Assembly (NCBI RefSeq): GCF_009905255.1
Contig: NZ_CP047602.1
Location: 1,971,501 to 2,035,500, forward strand
Reading direction: 5' to 3'
Origin: Thermoanaerobacterium aotearoense
Lineage (GTDB): Bacteria > Bacillota > Thermoanaerobacteria > Thermoanaerobacterales > Thermoanaerobacteraceae
DNA length: 64,000 bases
Positions 38,259 through 46,592 of this stretch are shown piece by piece. The notes beneath the pieces were generated by a model. That model was not told the origin of the DNA. It searched no databases and saw only the letters and a list, made by a program, of their open reading frames with translations. The stretch's first letter is position 1; every line of letters starts with the position of its first letter. The translations under genes and the position numbers were made by a program.

Positions 38259-39179
38259 TTATATGAATTGTTTCAAATGATCATACCCTAATTTCAATCC
38301 CTCTTTGACTTTTTCCTCGCTGCCTTCATACAGTGGGTCTTCATGCTCGATGCTTATAACTCCATCGTATCCTACATCTTTTAAGGCTTTTATGAACTTG
38401 TTCCAATCAACTTGGCCAAGGCCAGGCATCCTAAACCTCCAATAGCCTGTTTCGCCTTTTTTATGAAATTGCCTGTTAAATACGCCATACCATTCAAGCT
38501 TATCTTTGAAGATTTCAGCGTCTTTTGCATGTACGTGGAAAATTCTATCCTTAAATGCTGGCACAACTTTTACATAATCAATTAGCTGAAATAAAAGATG
38601 CGATGGATCTAAGTTCAGTCCAAAATTCATAGACGGTATTCGCCTAAACATTTCCTCCCAAAGCTCTGGAGTAAATGATATTGTACCAGGAAGTCCTTCT
38701 CTCTGCCAACCTTCCATTGGACAATTTTCGATTATGACTTTTACTCCTTTGCTTTCCGCATAGCTTACTATATCGCCAAAGACTTCTTCAAATTCGTCAA
38801 AATTTTCTTTTAAGTTTTTCTCGGGATTTCTCCCTATAAAGGTTCCAACCATAGATGTGCCTAACATTGCTGCAGCATCTATGCACTTTTTGGTGTGATT
38901 GTTTATAAATGCCCTCTTTTCAGGATTAGGATGTAAATTATTATCGTAGTATGCCAAAGATGATATAGAAAGACCTAAATCGCTCATGTATTCTTTTATC
39001 TTTTGAGCTTCTTCTTCTGTCAGCGTCTCTACATCTATGTCACAACTGGAATAGTCTCTGTCGTTTAGCTGTGGCCAGCAAGCGATCTCTAATGATTTAA
39101 AACCATTCTCTGATGCCCACTTTGCCTTATCCAAAAGTGGCATATTTCCTAAACAAACTGTTAAAAATCCAAGATGCAT
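38259..39179 (-). CDS. Sugar isomerase/epimerase-family TIM barrel 2
   Basis: A 306-residue protein of the AP-endonuclease-2/xylose-isomerase-like family. Metal ligands are visible at strand ends: E in VIIENCP, D-H in NLDPSHL, H in HVHAKD and E in SIEHEDP. Family members epimerise, isomerise, dehydrate or cleave keto-sugars. ATG behind GAGGAGAG. It belongs to the same operon as two Gfo/Idh/MocA dehydrogenases, hinting that it acts on the oxidised intermediate. Confidence 0.85.
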   Translation of the reverse strand: MHLGFLTVCLGNMPLLDKAKWASENGFKSLEIACWPQLNDRDYSSCDIDVETLTEEEAQKIKEYMSDLGLSISSLAYYDNNLHPNPEKRAFINNHTKKCIDAAAMLGTSMVGTFIGRNPEKNLKENFDEFEEVFGDIVSYAESKGVKVIIENCPMEGWQREGLPGTISFTPELWEEMFRRIPSMNFGLNLDPSHLLFQLIDYVKVVPAFKDRIFHVHAKDAEIFKDKLEWYGVFNRQFHKKGETGYWRFRMPGLGQVDWNKFIKALKDVGYDGVISIEHEDPLYEGSEEKVKEGLKLGYDHLKQFI

Positions 39180-39192
39180 AATCTATCTCTCC

Positions 39193-39927
39193 TCACATTT
39201 TGTTTATATTATGAAAGCTTATCTTAGCACTTTCAAGGGGCGGTCTTTTGCAAACATCTTGTTCAACTATAAACCATTTGACACCTGCCTCGAGTGAAGC
39301 GTCTATAATATCCTTAATATTCATAATACCTTCGCCAATCTCAGCAAAATCCTTTGTTGCCCCATCCATGTCCTTTAGATGTACCAAGGGCACACGACCA
39401 CTGTACTTTTTAATGTAACTTGCAGGATCTTCTCCAGCATATTTGACCCAATACGTGTCTATCTCCGCCTTCAAAAAATTTGAATTTGAATTTTCATAGA
39501 TCAGATCCAACCCGTATTTTCCGTCAAAGTTAACGAATTCATGATTATGATTGTGATAACAAAAAATCAATCCTTTTTCTGCACACTTCTCTCCTATTTC
39601 ATTAAAAAGTTTTGCAGTTTCAATGAAATCCTCTTTCGCCTCGTATTTGTTCCAAGGGCATACAATGTATTTGTTTCCTATTTCAAGGTTGTACTCTATT
39701 TCCTTGTCGAGATTACTTTTTAGCGCATCTAAACTTATGTGACTTCCAGTCGGAGTCAATCCAAGCCGTTCTAAATGTCTTCTCATTTCATTTGCCTTTA
39801 AGCCACCGTATCCTGCAAATTCTACGCCTTTGTACCCTATCTCAGCCACTTTTTCTAAAGTACCTACAAAATCGTCTTTCAATTCATTTCTTACAGTGTA
39901 TAGCTGTAATGACAACGGCAAATCCAT
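39193..39927 (-). CDS. Sugar isomerase/epimerase-family TIM barrel 1
   Basis: A 244-residue member of the same superfamily as its neighbour but shorter and closer to the inosose-dehydratase/YcjR type (LSLQLYTVRNELK, CYHNHNHEF, AEIDTYWV, VHLKDMD). I prefer the ATG at 39927 with GGGTGAT upstream; a GTG at 39936 that overlaps the previous stop (GTGA) is the alternative. It probably binds a divalent metal. Its reaction is not known from sequence. Confidence 0.83.
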   Translation of the reverse strand: MDLPLSLQLYTVRNELKDDFVGTLEKVAEIGYKGVEFAGYGGLKANEMRRHLERLGLTPTGSHISLDALKSNLDKEIEYNLEIGNKYIVCPWNKYEAKEDFIETAKLFNEIGEKCAEKGLIFCYHNHNHEFVNFDGKYGLDLIYENSNSNFLKAEIDTYWVKYAGEDPASYIKKYSGRVPLVHLKDMDGATKDFAEIGEGIMNIKDIIDASLEAGVKWFIVEQDVCKRPPLESAKISFHNINKM

Positions 39928-39932
39928 ATAAA

Positions 39933-41024
39933 TCACCCGATTTCATTAAAGTATACTGGCTTACCAGTTTTTGAAGATGTATATATTGCCTCTAATATCT
40001 GTGATACTACGTATGCTTCCTCTGGCTTTACAACAGGTTCCGTATCGTTTATAATGCTTTCTATCCACAACCTTGCCTCTAAGTCAGCAGCATCTTCTGC
40101 CTTTCCTTCGTAAAATGCTACGCCGCCTGAACTTAAATCGATTTTTGTAGTGTACAATCGCCCATTCATCTCTCCATTGATCCTAAGCCCATCTTTCATG
40201 TCAGCTCCACCTTCTGTCCCACACAATGTGGTCTTGGCTTCATCCACATCGAGAGAATTTAAGGCCCAACTGGATTCTAAAACGATCGTTGCACCATTTT
40301 CCATTGTTATAAAGCCAAAGGCCGAATCTTCCACCGTAAATTTATCAGGATCCCATGGTCCCCAAGCATTCGCTGCATTTCTTTTTTCAGCTAATTTACG
40401 GTATGTATTTCCGACAACGTATTTAGGCTTGTAATTGTTCATCATCCAAAGGGTCAAATCAAGTGCATGTGTGCCAATATCTATAAGAGGTCCTCCGCCT
40501 TGTTCTTCTTCGTTTAAAAATACTCCCCATGTAGGAACAGCACGCCGCCTTATGGCATGTGCCTTTGCAAAGTATATCTCACCTAAGACGCCGTCTTGGC
40601 ATAATTTGTGCAGATACTGAGAGTCCGGTCTAAAGCGGTTTTGATACCCTATTGTCAACTTCTTTCCAGTTCTTTTTGCAGCATCCAGCATCTTTTTAGC
40701 ATCATTAGCAGTCTTTGCCATAGGTTTTTCACACATGACGTGCTTTCCAGCTTCTAATGCATCAACTGTTATATCTGAATGTGATTTATTTGGTGTACAC
40801 ACGTGCACCACATCAATGCTTTTATCCTCTAAAAGCTTTCTGTAGTCATTATACGTTTTAGCACCATCTACACCATAATCTTTTGCAGCCTTTAATGCTT
40901 TCTCCTCTTTTACATCGCAAAAAGCAACCATTTCTACATTGTAAAGCTTTGACAGGGATGGCATGTGCTTGCCATTTGCTATGCCTCCACAACCTATTAT
41001 TCCAACTCTTATCTTCTCTCCCAT
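39933..41024 (-). CDS. Gfo/Idh/MocA-family sugar dehydrogenase 2
   Basis: A 363-residue Rossmann oxidoreductase (GIIGCGGIANGKHMPSL, then CEKPMAK and GGGPLIDIGTHALDLTLWMM). It is distinct from the enzyme at 37139-38182. ATG at 41024 behind AAGGAGG, which is just after the LacI stop. It is followed at once by the first isomerase gene, so one dehydrogenase-isomerase pair is tightly linked. Confidence 0.88.
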   Translation of the reverse strand: MGEKIRVGIIGCGGIANGKHMPSLSKLYNVEMVAFCDVKEEKALKAAKDYGVDGAKTYNDYRKLLEDKSIDVVHVCTPNKSHSDITVDALEAGKHVMCEKPMAKTANDAKKMLDAAKRTGKKLTIGYQNRFRPDSQYLHKLCQDGVLGEIYFAKAHAIRRRAVPTWGVFLNEEEQGGGPLIDIGTHALDLTLWMMNNYKPKYVVGNTYRKLAEKRNAANAWGPWDPDKFTVEDSAFGFITMENGATIVLESSWALNSLDVDEAKTTLCGTEGGADMKDGLRINGEMNGRLYTTKIDLSSGGVAFYEGKAEDAADLEARLWIESIINDTEPVVKPEEAYVVSQILEAIYTSSKTGKPVYFNEIG

Positions 41025-41038
41025 AAAAATTTCCTCCT

Positions 41039-42031
41039 TCATTTCACAGTAGAATGCCTTATTATCAATTCATGTTCTAAAACTATGTTTTCTTTATTAC
41101 CTCCTTTATTTTCTATTTGCTTTATGAGTAGCTCCATCGCAGTACAACCTATATCGTACTTTGGCTGAGACACCGTTGTAAGAGACGGATTGTACATGGG
41201 AGCAAAACTTATATTGTCAAATCCAACAATGCCAATGTCATCAGGTACCTTCAAACCATTTTCACAACATGATTTAATTGCTCCAATAGCCATTATGTCT
41301 GATATGGCAAATATTGCTGTAATCTCTTTGTGATCATTTAAGAGACCTTGTGCTGCCCTGAAGCCGCTTTTAAATGAATAATCGCCGTACCTTATGTAGT
41401 CGGGATTAAAAGGAATTCCTGAATCCTCTAAAGCACTTTTATATCCTTCTTCTCTGTGTTTTGTGGACAAAAAATTATTTTTGCAGCTAATAAGTCCGAT
41501 GTGCTTATGCCCTAATCCAATCAGATGCTTTACCGCCTTGTACGATGCTTTGTAGTTATCTATAGAGACGTGTGAGACATTTGCACCTTCTTTGTACTCG
41601 CAGCACTGCACAACAGCGTATCTTTCTCCTATCTCGTTAAGCTCATCCTTATCCATCTCAGGCGCCATGAAGATTACGCCGTCAGACAACCTGTTCTTTA
41701 AAAGCTCCAGGTACATCTTTTCTCTTTCAATGTTGGAATCTGTATTGCAAAGCATCACACCATACCCATTCTTTTGCGCCACATCCTCTATGCCTTTTAC
41801 TATTCTTGCGTAAAATGGATTTGATATTGTAGGAAGCAATACCAGAACCATCTTAGTCTCCATCCTGCGGAGATTTCTGCCTAAAAGATTAGGATTGTAG
41901 TTTAGCCTTTTTATGACAGATAAGACTCTTTCTCTCGTCTCATCCGAGACGCCAGGACTGTTATTCAAAACCCTAGATATTGTAGCAACTGAAACACCAG
42001 CTTCTTTGGCAACATCTTTTATCGTTATCAT
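41039..42031 (-). CDS. LacI-family regulator of the dehydrogenase-isomerase-mannosidase operon
   Basis: A 330-residue repressor: HTH TIKDVAKEAGVSVATISRVLNNSPGVS, hinge NPNLLGRNLRR, and a sugar-binding-like effector domain (GIVGFDNISFAPMYNPSLTTV). ATG behind GAAGGAGC. First gene of its operon. Two GTAA-N4-TTAC near-palindromes upstream are candidate operators. Confidence 0.92.
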   Translation of the reverse strand: MITIKDVAKEAGVSVATISRVLNNSPGVSDETRERVLSVIKRLNYNPNLLGRNLRRMETKMVLVLLPTISNPFYARIVKGIEDVAQKNGYGVMLCNTDSNIEREKMYLELLKNRLSDGVIFMAPEMDKDELNEIGERYAVVQCCEYKEGANVSHVSIDNYKASYKAVKHLIGLGHKHIGLISCKNNFLSTKHREEGYKSALEDSGIPFNPDYIRYGDYSFKSGFRAAQGLLNDHKEITAIFAISDIMAIGAIKSCCENGLKVPDDIGIVGFDNISFAPMYNPSLTTVSQPKYDIGCTAMELLIKQIENKGGNKENIVLEHELIIRHSTVK

Positions 42032-42043
42032 GGCAGCTCCTTC

Positions 42044-42055
42044 GTAATTGATTAC
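42044..42055. promoter_or_regulatory. LacI operator candidate, promoter-proximal
   Basis: GTAATTGATTAC is palindromic except for its centre and lies 13 bp upstream of the repressor start. It shares AATTGATTACTAT with the operator candidate of the other LacI gene (26.6 kb). Confidence 0.55.
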
Positions 42056-42119
42056 TATAATTTTAGGTGAAATTTCCTTGATTTTAACTCATTAATAACT
42101 CTTGCTAAAACTATTTTAC

Positions 42120-42131
42120 GTAACGGATTAC
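42120..42131. promoter_or_regulatory. LacI operator candidate, distal
   Basis: GTAACGGATTAC has the same GTAA-N4-TTAC frame as the proximal site, 76 bp away, close to seven helical turns, which would suit looping by a tetramer. Nothing else is recognisable in the rest of this gap up to the ligase terminator. Confidence 0.5.
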
Positions 42132-42269
42132 ATAAATATCATAAATCAAGTTTTCCATCATGTCAATTTCAATAGCTGCTTCCAGTTTTATATTTCCAGC
42201 AATTTGACGTATCTACCTTCAAATAACTTTTATTTGCTTCCATTTTTGCGCAATTGAAACTTGTCCTAA

Positions 42270-42297
42270 AAAAAGCCACGCTCATGACGTGGCTTTT
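42270..42297 (-). terminator. Terminator of the hprK-glucokinase-ligase unit
   Basis: AAAAGCCACG and its complement form a 10-bp stem with a 7-nt loop at the ligase stop. On the minus strand the stem ends in a run of seven T. Confidence 0.9.
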
Positions 42298-42298
42298 A

Positions 42299-43771
42299 TC
42301 ATTTAAGCAACTTCTTTAGCACTTTACCTGTTGGGCTCTTAGGAAGTTCATTGACAAATTCAAATATCTTAGGAATTTTGTATTTTGCCAATTTATCGTG
42401 CAAGAAGCTTTGCAGCTCTTTTCTGTCTGCAGTCTTTCCATCCTCCAACACGATAAACGCCTTTACTTCCTCTCCTTTGTATTTATCGCCGACTCCAATG
42501 ACTGCAGCTTCTCTTACTGCAGGGTGCTCCATAATGGCTTCTTCTACTTCTCTTGGATATACATTAAATCCTCCCAAGATGATCATGTCTTTCAATCTAT
42601 CAACAATGTAATAATAGCCATCTTCGTCTTTTTTTGCAAGATCACCTGTATGAAGCCATCCATTTCGCAAGGTTTTCGCTGTCTCATCAGGCATGTTGTG
42701 ATAGCCCACCATTATGTTGGAACCTTTTAAAATAAGCTCTCCCACCTCACCAACTGGCACTTCATTGTCATCCTCATCTACTATTTTAGCTTCATTGCAT
42801 GGAAGGGGAAGTCCTATGGAGCCTGGCTTTCTTATTTCATCAGCTCCAAGCGGATTCAGCAAAGCCACCGGCGCAGCTTCTGACAATCCGTATCCTTCAA
42901 CCAAAGGGAAATTAAACTTTTCCTCAAAACCCCTTTGCACTTCTGGCGCTAACGGCGCACCACCTGAGATAGCAAGCCTTAATGCTTTAAACTGCCCTTT
43001 TTCCACCATTCTAATCAAAAATGCAAAAATAGATGGAACACCGCAAAATACCGTTATATCTTCATTTAAAAGCGTCTCCAACGTATCCTTCGGCATGAAG
43101 CTGTCTTTGATAGTAACTGTGCTTCCAAGGTACAGTGCCAGCAGCACATTTACCGTCCATGAAAAGCTGTGGAAAAGCGGCAGCACACACAAAAAGTTGT
43201 CATCTGGACCTAAATCAGATATTTCATCCATAGCTATCACATCAGCTTCAAAATTTCTATGCGTAAGCATAGCGCCTTTTGGCTTACCAGTTGTCCCAGA
43301 TGTGTATAGGTATGTGCAGACCTCATCATCATTTATCTCAACTTGCTTAAAATCGTCATGTTTCATTATCTTTTGCTTTGTTTCATCATTTAAGACTACT
43401 ATGTTTTTTAAATTTAGCTTGCCGAAAGCTGATACATCCACATTTTTAAGTACAACTGGATGCACTATAATCGTATCCGCTCCAGACTCTTTGACGACGT
43501 ACTGGATTTCTTCCATAGTGTACATGAGGTTTAAAGGAATTGTAATAGCTCCAGCCTTAGCGGAACCTAAATACGCAAAAACAAATTCAGGGCAGTTTGG
43601 CATACTGAGTATGACTCTATCGCCTTTTTTGACACCTAAAGATTGAAGATAGGATGCATAGCTATTTACGTATTTAGGCAAATCGCCGTATGTTATTGTC
43701 TCACCTTTAAACTTTATGGCAACGTGATCCTTTAAATTTGCGTTTTTTTCATAAAATTGATAAATCTTCAC
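42299..43771 (-). CDS. Long-chain acyl-CoA ligase-like AMP-forming enzyme
   Basis: A 490-residue member of the ANL superfamily. It has the AMP-binding loop YTSGTTGKPKGAMLTH, the GYGLSEAAP motif, the hinge YYIVDRLKDMIILGGFNVYPREVE and the catalytic Lys near the end (KSPTGKVLKK). It activates a carboxylic acid, likely a fatty acid, to its CoA ester. Start: GTG at 43771 behind AAGGGG; the upstream frame lies inside the glucokinase gene. Why it is linked to sugar-kinase genes is not evident. Confidence 0.87.
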   Translation of the reverse strand: MKIYQFYEKNANLKDHVAIKFKGETITYGDLPKYVNSYASYLQSLGVKKGDRVILSMPNCPEFVFAYLGSAKAGAITIPLNLMYTMEEIQYVVKESGADTIIVHPVVLKNVDVSAFGKLNLKNIVVLNDETKQKIMKHDDFKQVEINDDEVCTYLYTSGTTGKPKGAMLTHRNFEADVIAMDEISDLGPDDNFLCVLPLFHSFSWTVNVLLALYLGSTVTIKDSFMPKDTLETLLNEDITVFCGVPSIFAFLIRMVEKGQFKALRLAISGGAPLAPEVQRGFEEKFNFPLVEGYGLSEAAPVALLNPLGADEIRKPGSIGLPLPCNEAKIVDEDDNEVPVGEVGELILKGSNIMVGYHNMPDETAKTLRNGWLHTGDLAKKDEDGYYYIVDRLKDMIILGGFNVYPREVEEAIMEHPAVREAAVIGVGDKYKGEEVKAFIVLEDGKTADRKELQSFLHDKLAKYKIPKIFEFVNELPKSPTGKVLKKLLK

Positions 43772-43787
43772 ATTAAAACCCCTTTTC

Positions 43788-44723
43788 TTAGAGAATTGCC
43801 GCACCTATTATTCCTGCATCATTTCCAAGCTCTGCCTTTCTGATGTCAGCATACGGCAGATCTTTGAAAAGTATATTTTTGCTTACTTCTTCTTTAAGTG
43901 GCTTTAGAAGGAAATCACCAGCATTGGCAACGCCGCCTCCTATGATGACAACTTCTGGATCAAGTATGTTTATGATATTAACGATTCCTATGGCAAGATG
44001 CTTTACGTAGTCATCAAATATGAGCATTGCCGCTTCGTCAAATTGTCTTGCAGCATCAATTACATTTTTAGCCGTTATGGATTCAATCTCACCGCCAGCC
44101 AATTTAAGTATAAGCGAATCGCTGTTTTCCATGACGGCTTTTTTGCCTTCTCTGATTAAAGCCGTCGCAGAAGCAAAAGTCTCAAGACAGCCAACCTTGC
44201 CGCAATTGCACAAAACCCCATTGTCGCCAATCACAATGTGACCCAGCTCAGGGGCAAAATGGTGCGAACCGTTAAACACCTTGCCATTTAATATATATCC
44301 AGAACCTACACCTGTGCCTAGAGTTATGGTGACAGACGAATTTGTACCTTTTCCAGCTCCAAATATGCCTTCTGCAAGTTCAGCTACATTTGCATCGTTA
44401 TCCATGTTTATAGGCACATCGATGTATTTATGTATTTCCTTTACTAACGGCACCTTCGTCCAATAGAGATTTACAGCTCTTAAAACAATGCCTTTTTCAT
44501 TATCAGCAACACCTGGAACACCAATTCCCATAGCCTCAATTTGAGATACATCAAGCCCACACCTTTTCACAAGCTCCAATGAAATTTCAGCAATATCTTT
44601 AGCAATGGCGGCATATCCTCTCTTAGGCTCTGTAGGCCTTGATCCTGTGGCTACTATCTTACCGTCTTTGTCGACTAATCCAACAGCTATGTTTGTCCCT
44701 CCTATATCAACACCAATCCTCAT
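43788..44723 (-). CDS. ROK-family glucokinase
   Basis: A 311-residue ROK kinase. It has the ATP-binding start GVDIGGTNIAVGLVD, the sugar-binding NMDNDANVAELAEG and PELGHIVIGD, and the zinc motif CNCGKVGCLE. It phosphorylates glucose, or possibly another hexose such as mannose, released inside the cell by the GH1, GH2 and other hydrolases. ATG behind GAGGAGGAG. It lies in one unit with hprK and a PHP phosphatase. Confidence 0.9.
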   Translation of the reverse strand: MRIGVDIGGTNIAVGLVDKDGKIVATGSRPTEPKRGYAAIAKDIAEISLELVKRCGLDVSQIEAMGIGVPGVADNEKGIVLRAVNLYWTKVPLVKEIHKYIDVPINMDNDANVAELAEGIFGAGKGTNSSVTITLGTGVGSGYILNGKVFNGSHHFAPELGHIVIGDNGVLCNCGKVGCLETFASATALIREGKKAVMENSDSLILKLAGGEIESITAKNVIDAARQFDEAAMLIFDDYVKHLAIGIVNIINILDPEVVIIGGGVANAGDFLLKPLKEEVSKNILFKDLPYADIRKAELGNDAGIIGAAIL

Positions 44724-44744
44724 ATTACACTCCTCCTCTTTAAC

Positions 44745-45467
44745 TCAATATCTAAGTTTCCCTTTTGATTTTAAATAATCTTTAAATTTGCCTACATCTG
44801 TATTCAAAATATATTCATCTTCAATATTTGCGCTTTCGATTACTTCTAAAGCCTTGTCAAATCTTCCTACATCAAACGATATATGCGCATCGCTTCCAAC
44901 ACAAATCTTTATATTTTTCATTGAAGCCTTTTTGGCTATCAAAAGGCAATTATCATAGCTTCCGACTCTGGAAGATACAAAAGAACTGTTGTTTATCTCT
45001 ATACACGTATCATGTTCCAATGCCGCTTCTAATACTCTGTCAACATCGATCTCAAACAAAGGATTGCCGGGATGACCGATGATATCTACATATGGATTTT
45101 TCATCGCATTAATGATGGCTTCAGTATTTGATTCTACATCCCTGTAAGGAAAACACACATCATGAAGGCTGGCAATGACGACATCCATCTTTTTTAAGAT
45201 TTCATCTGGAACATCGAGACTTCCATCTCTATCCATTATATTTGCTTCAACACCTCTTAATATTTCAACGCCATATATCTCTCTTGGCATGACTTTTAAA
45301 TTGCCAAAGTGAAAGATGTGTGGCCCACCAGGCATTTTTGGTCCATGATCGGTCATGCAGATAAGCTTAAGACCTTTTTCAGATGCTGCTTTGGCATTTT
45401 CCATTATCGTACTGTATGCATGTCCACTTGCTACCGTATGTGTATGTGTATCAAGTAAAAGATTCAT
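44745..45467 (-). CDS. PHP-domain phosphatase (YcdX-like)
   Basis: A 240-residue PHP metallophosphatase. Metal-binding residues are visible in DTHTHT, MTDHGP, EVE-type VEANIMD, ASLHD, HPGN and GSDAH. Members hydrolyse small phosphate esters with a trinuclear metal site. Start: ATG at 45467, with AAAGGG 12 nt upstream; the ATG four codons earlier overlaps that site. It lies 22 bp upstream of glucokinase. Confidence 0.87.
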   Translation of the reverse strand: MNLLLDTHTHTVASGHAYSTIMENAKAASEKGLKLICMTDHGPKMPGGPHIFHFGNLKVMPREIYGVEILRGVEANIMDRDGSLDVPDEILKKMDVVIASLHDVCFPYRDVESNTEAIINAMKNPYVDIIGHPGNPLFEIDVDRVLEAALEHDTCIEINNSSFVSSRVGSYDNCLLIAKKASMKNIKICVGSDAHISFDVGRFDKALEVIESANIEDEYILNTDVGKFKDYLKSKGKLRY

Positions 45468-45526
45468 CAGACTTTGCATCCCTTTCGAATATAAAAATTT
45501 AAAACAATCACTACAACAATTATATT

Positions 45527-46441
45527 TTATGTGGAAATCTGTTTCAACAATTTTTTATTAAGCTCATGGGCAGCGTTGTAACCCATTTGTTTCTGCCTAT
45601 GATTCATGGCCGCGACTTCAACTATTATGGCAAGATTTCGCCCTGGCCTTACAGGTATAGTCAATTTTGGAACTTTTATGTCTAAAAACTTTATGTAATC
45701 GTCATCAAGTCCCAGCCTATCATAGTACTTGTCTTCATCCCATTCCTCTAATTGTATCACTAAATCGATGTTCATGTTGTCCCTGACTGAGCCAACACCG
45801 TAAAGCGTTTTTATATCAAGTATTCCTATTCCCCTTATCTCTATATAATGTCGTATTATATCGGGTGAACTTCCTTGCAAGACGTAATCACTGATTTTCC
45901 TGATCTCTGTTGCATCATCAGCCACAAGCCTGTGACCTCTTTTTATAAGCTCAAGGGCTGTCTCGCTTTTACCTATGCCGCTTTCTCCCAATAAAAGCAC
46001 ACCAACGCCATATACATCTACAAGATCTCCATGAATAGTAATCTGCGGTGCCAATTTTTCTTCCAAATAATTAATAAGTCTGCTTATGAATTTTGTAGAT
46101 GATTCCTTTGTCCTCAACAGATAACGGCCATGCTTTTGTGCCGCATCTACGATTTCTCTTTTAATATTCAATCCCCTTGTGACGATTACGCAAGGCACAG
46201 GGTATTCAAAAAATTTATCAGCCCTTTCGGCTAACAAATCGAGAGGCATTTCGTCTATAAAAGCCGTTTCCACCATCCCTATGACTTGAACTCTCTCTTT
46301 AGCAAAATGCTCATAAAATCCCGAAAATTGAAGACCCGGTCTATTTACATCACTTGTGGTTATATCGATCTTTTCCTTAGCTTCTACTATGACTTCTAAG
46401 TTCAGATCTTTAATTAAATCCTCAACAGAAACACTTAACAA
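45527..46441 (-). CDS. hprK: HPr kinase/phosphorylase
   Basis: A 304-residue protein with an N-terminal domain (1-130) and a C-terminal kinase domain. The kinase domain carries H137 (TIHGD), the P-loop GESGIGKSE (152-160) and the HprK signature IEIRGIGILDIKTLYG. It phosphorylates HPr on Ser when glycolytic intermediates are high and so controls catabolite repression through CcpA and PTS activity, including the CelR circuit here. TTG start behind TAGGAGG. Promoter TTTACA-N17-TATAAT lies upstream. Confidence 0.96.
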   Translation of the reverse strand: MLSVSVEDLIKDLNLEVIVEAKEKIDITTSDVNRPGLQFSGFYEHFAKERVQVIGMVETAFIDEMPLDLLAERADKFFEYPVPCVIVTRGLNIKREIVDAAQKHGRYLLRTKESSTKFISRLINYLEEKLAPQITIHGDLVDVYGVGVLLLGESGIGKSETALELIKRGHRLVADDATEIRKISDYVLQGSSPDIIRHYIEIRGIGILDIKTLYGVGSVRDNMNIDLVIQLEEWDEDKYYDRLGLDDDYIKFLDIKVPKLTIPVRPGRNLAIIVEVAAMNHRQKQMGYNAAHELNKKLLKQIST

Positions 46442-46481
46442 ATCTATTACCTCCTAACCGGCACTGCTGACCTTTACATTA

Positions 46482-46510
46482 ATTATATTATTTTATATCA
46501 AATATGTAAA
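46482..46510 (-). promoter_or_regulatory. Promoter of hprK
   Basis: On the minus strand TTTACA (46510-46505), 17 bp, TATAAT (46487-46482), 40 bp before the TTG start. Confidence 0.75.
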
Positions 46511-46535
46511 TAAATTACCTTATTTAATAAACTAT

Positions 46536-46563
46536 TTGTCGCTAATTATTTTTCTTGTATAAT
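46536..46563 (+). promoter_or_regulatory. Promoter of birA
   Basis: TTGTCG, a 16-bp spacer and TATAAT face birA, 30 bp before its start. I see no clear biotin operator. Confidence 0.7.
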
Positions 46564-46592
46564 AGACTTGAATCTAAAATTAAGGGTGAGCA

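Noticed and set aside
42714-43646. A 310-codon open frame on the plus strand opposite the acyl-CoA ligase gene
   Set aside because: It is antisense to a clear ANL-family enzyme, its translation is Ser-rich and low in meaning, and it has no ribosome site. It is a by-product of codon use in the real gene.
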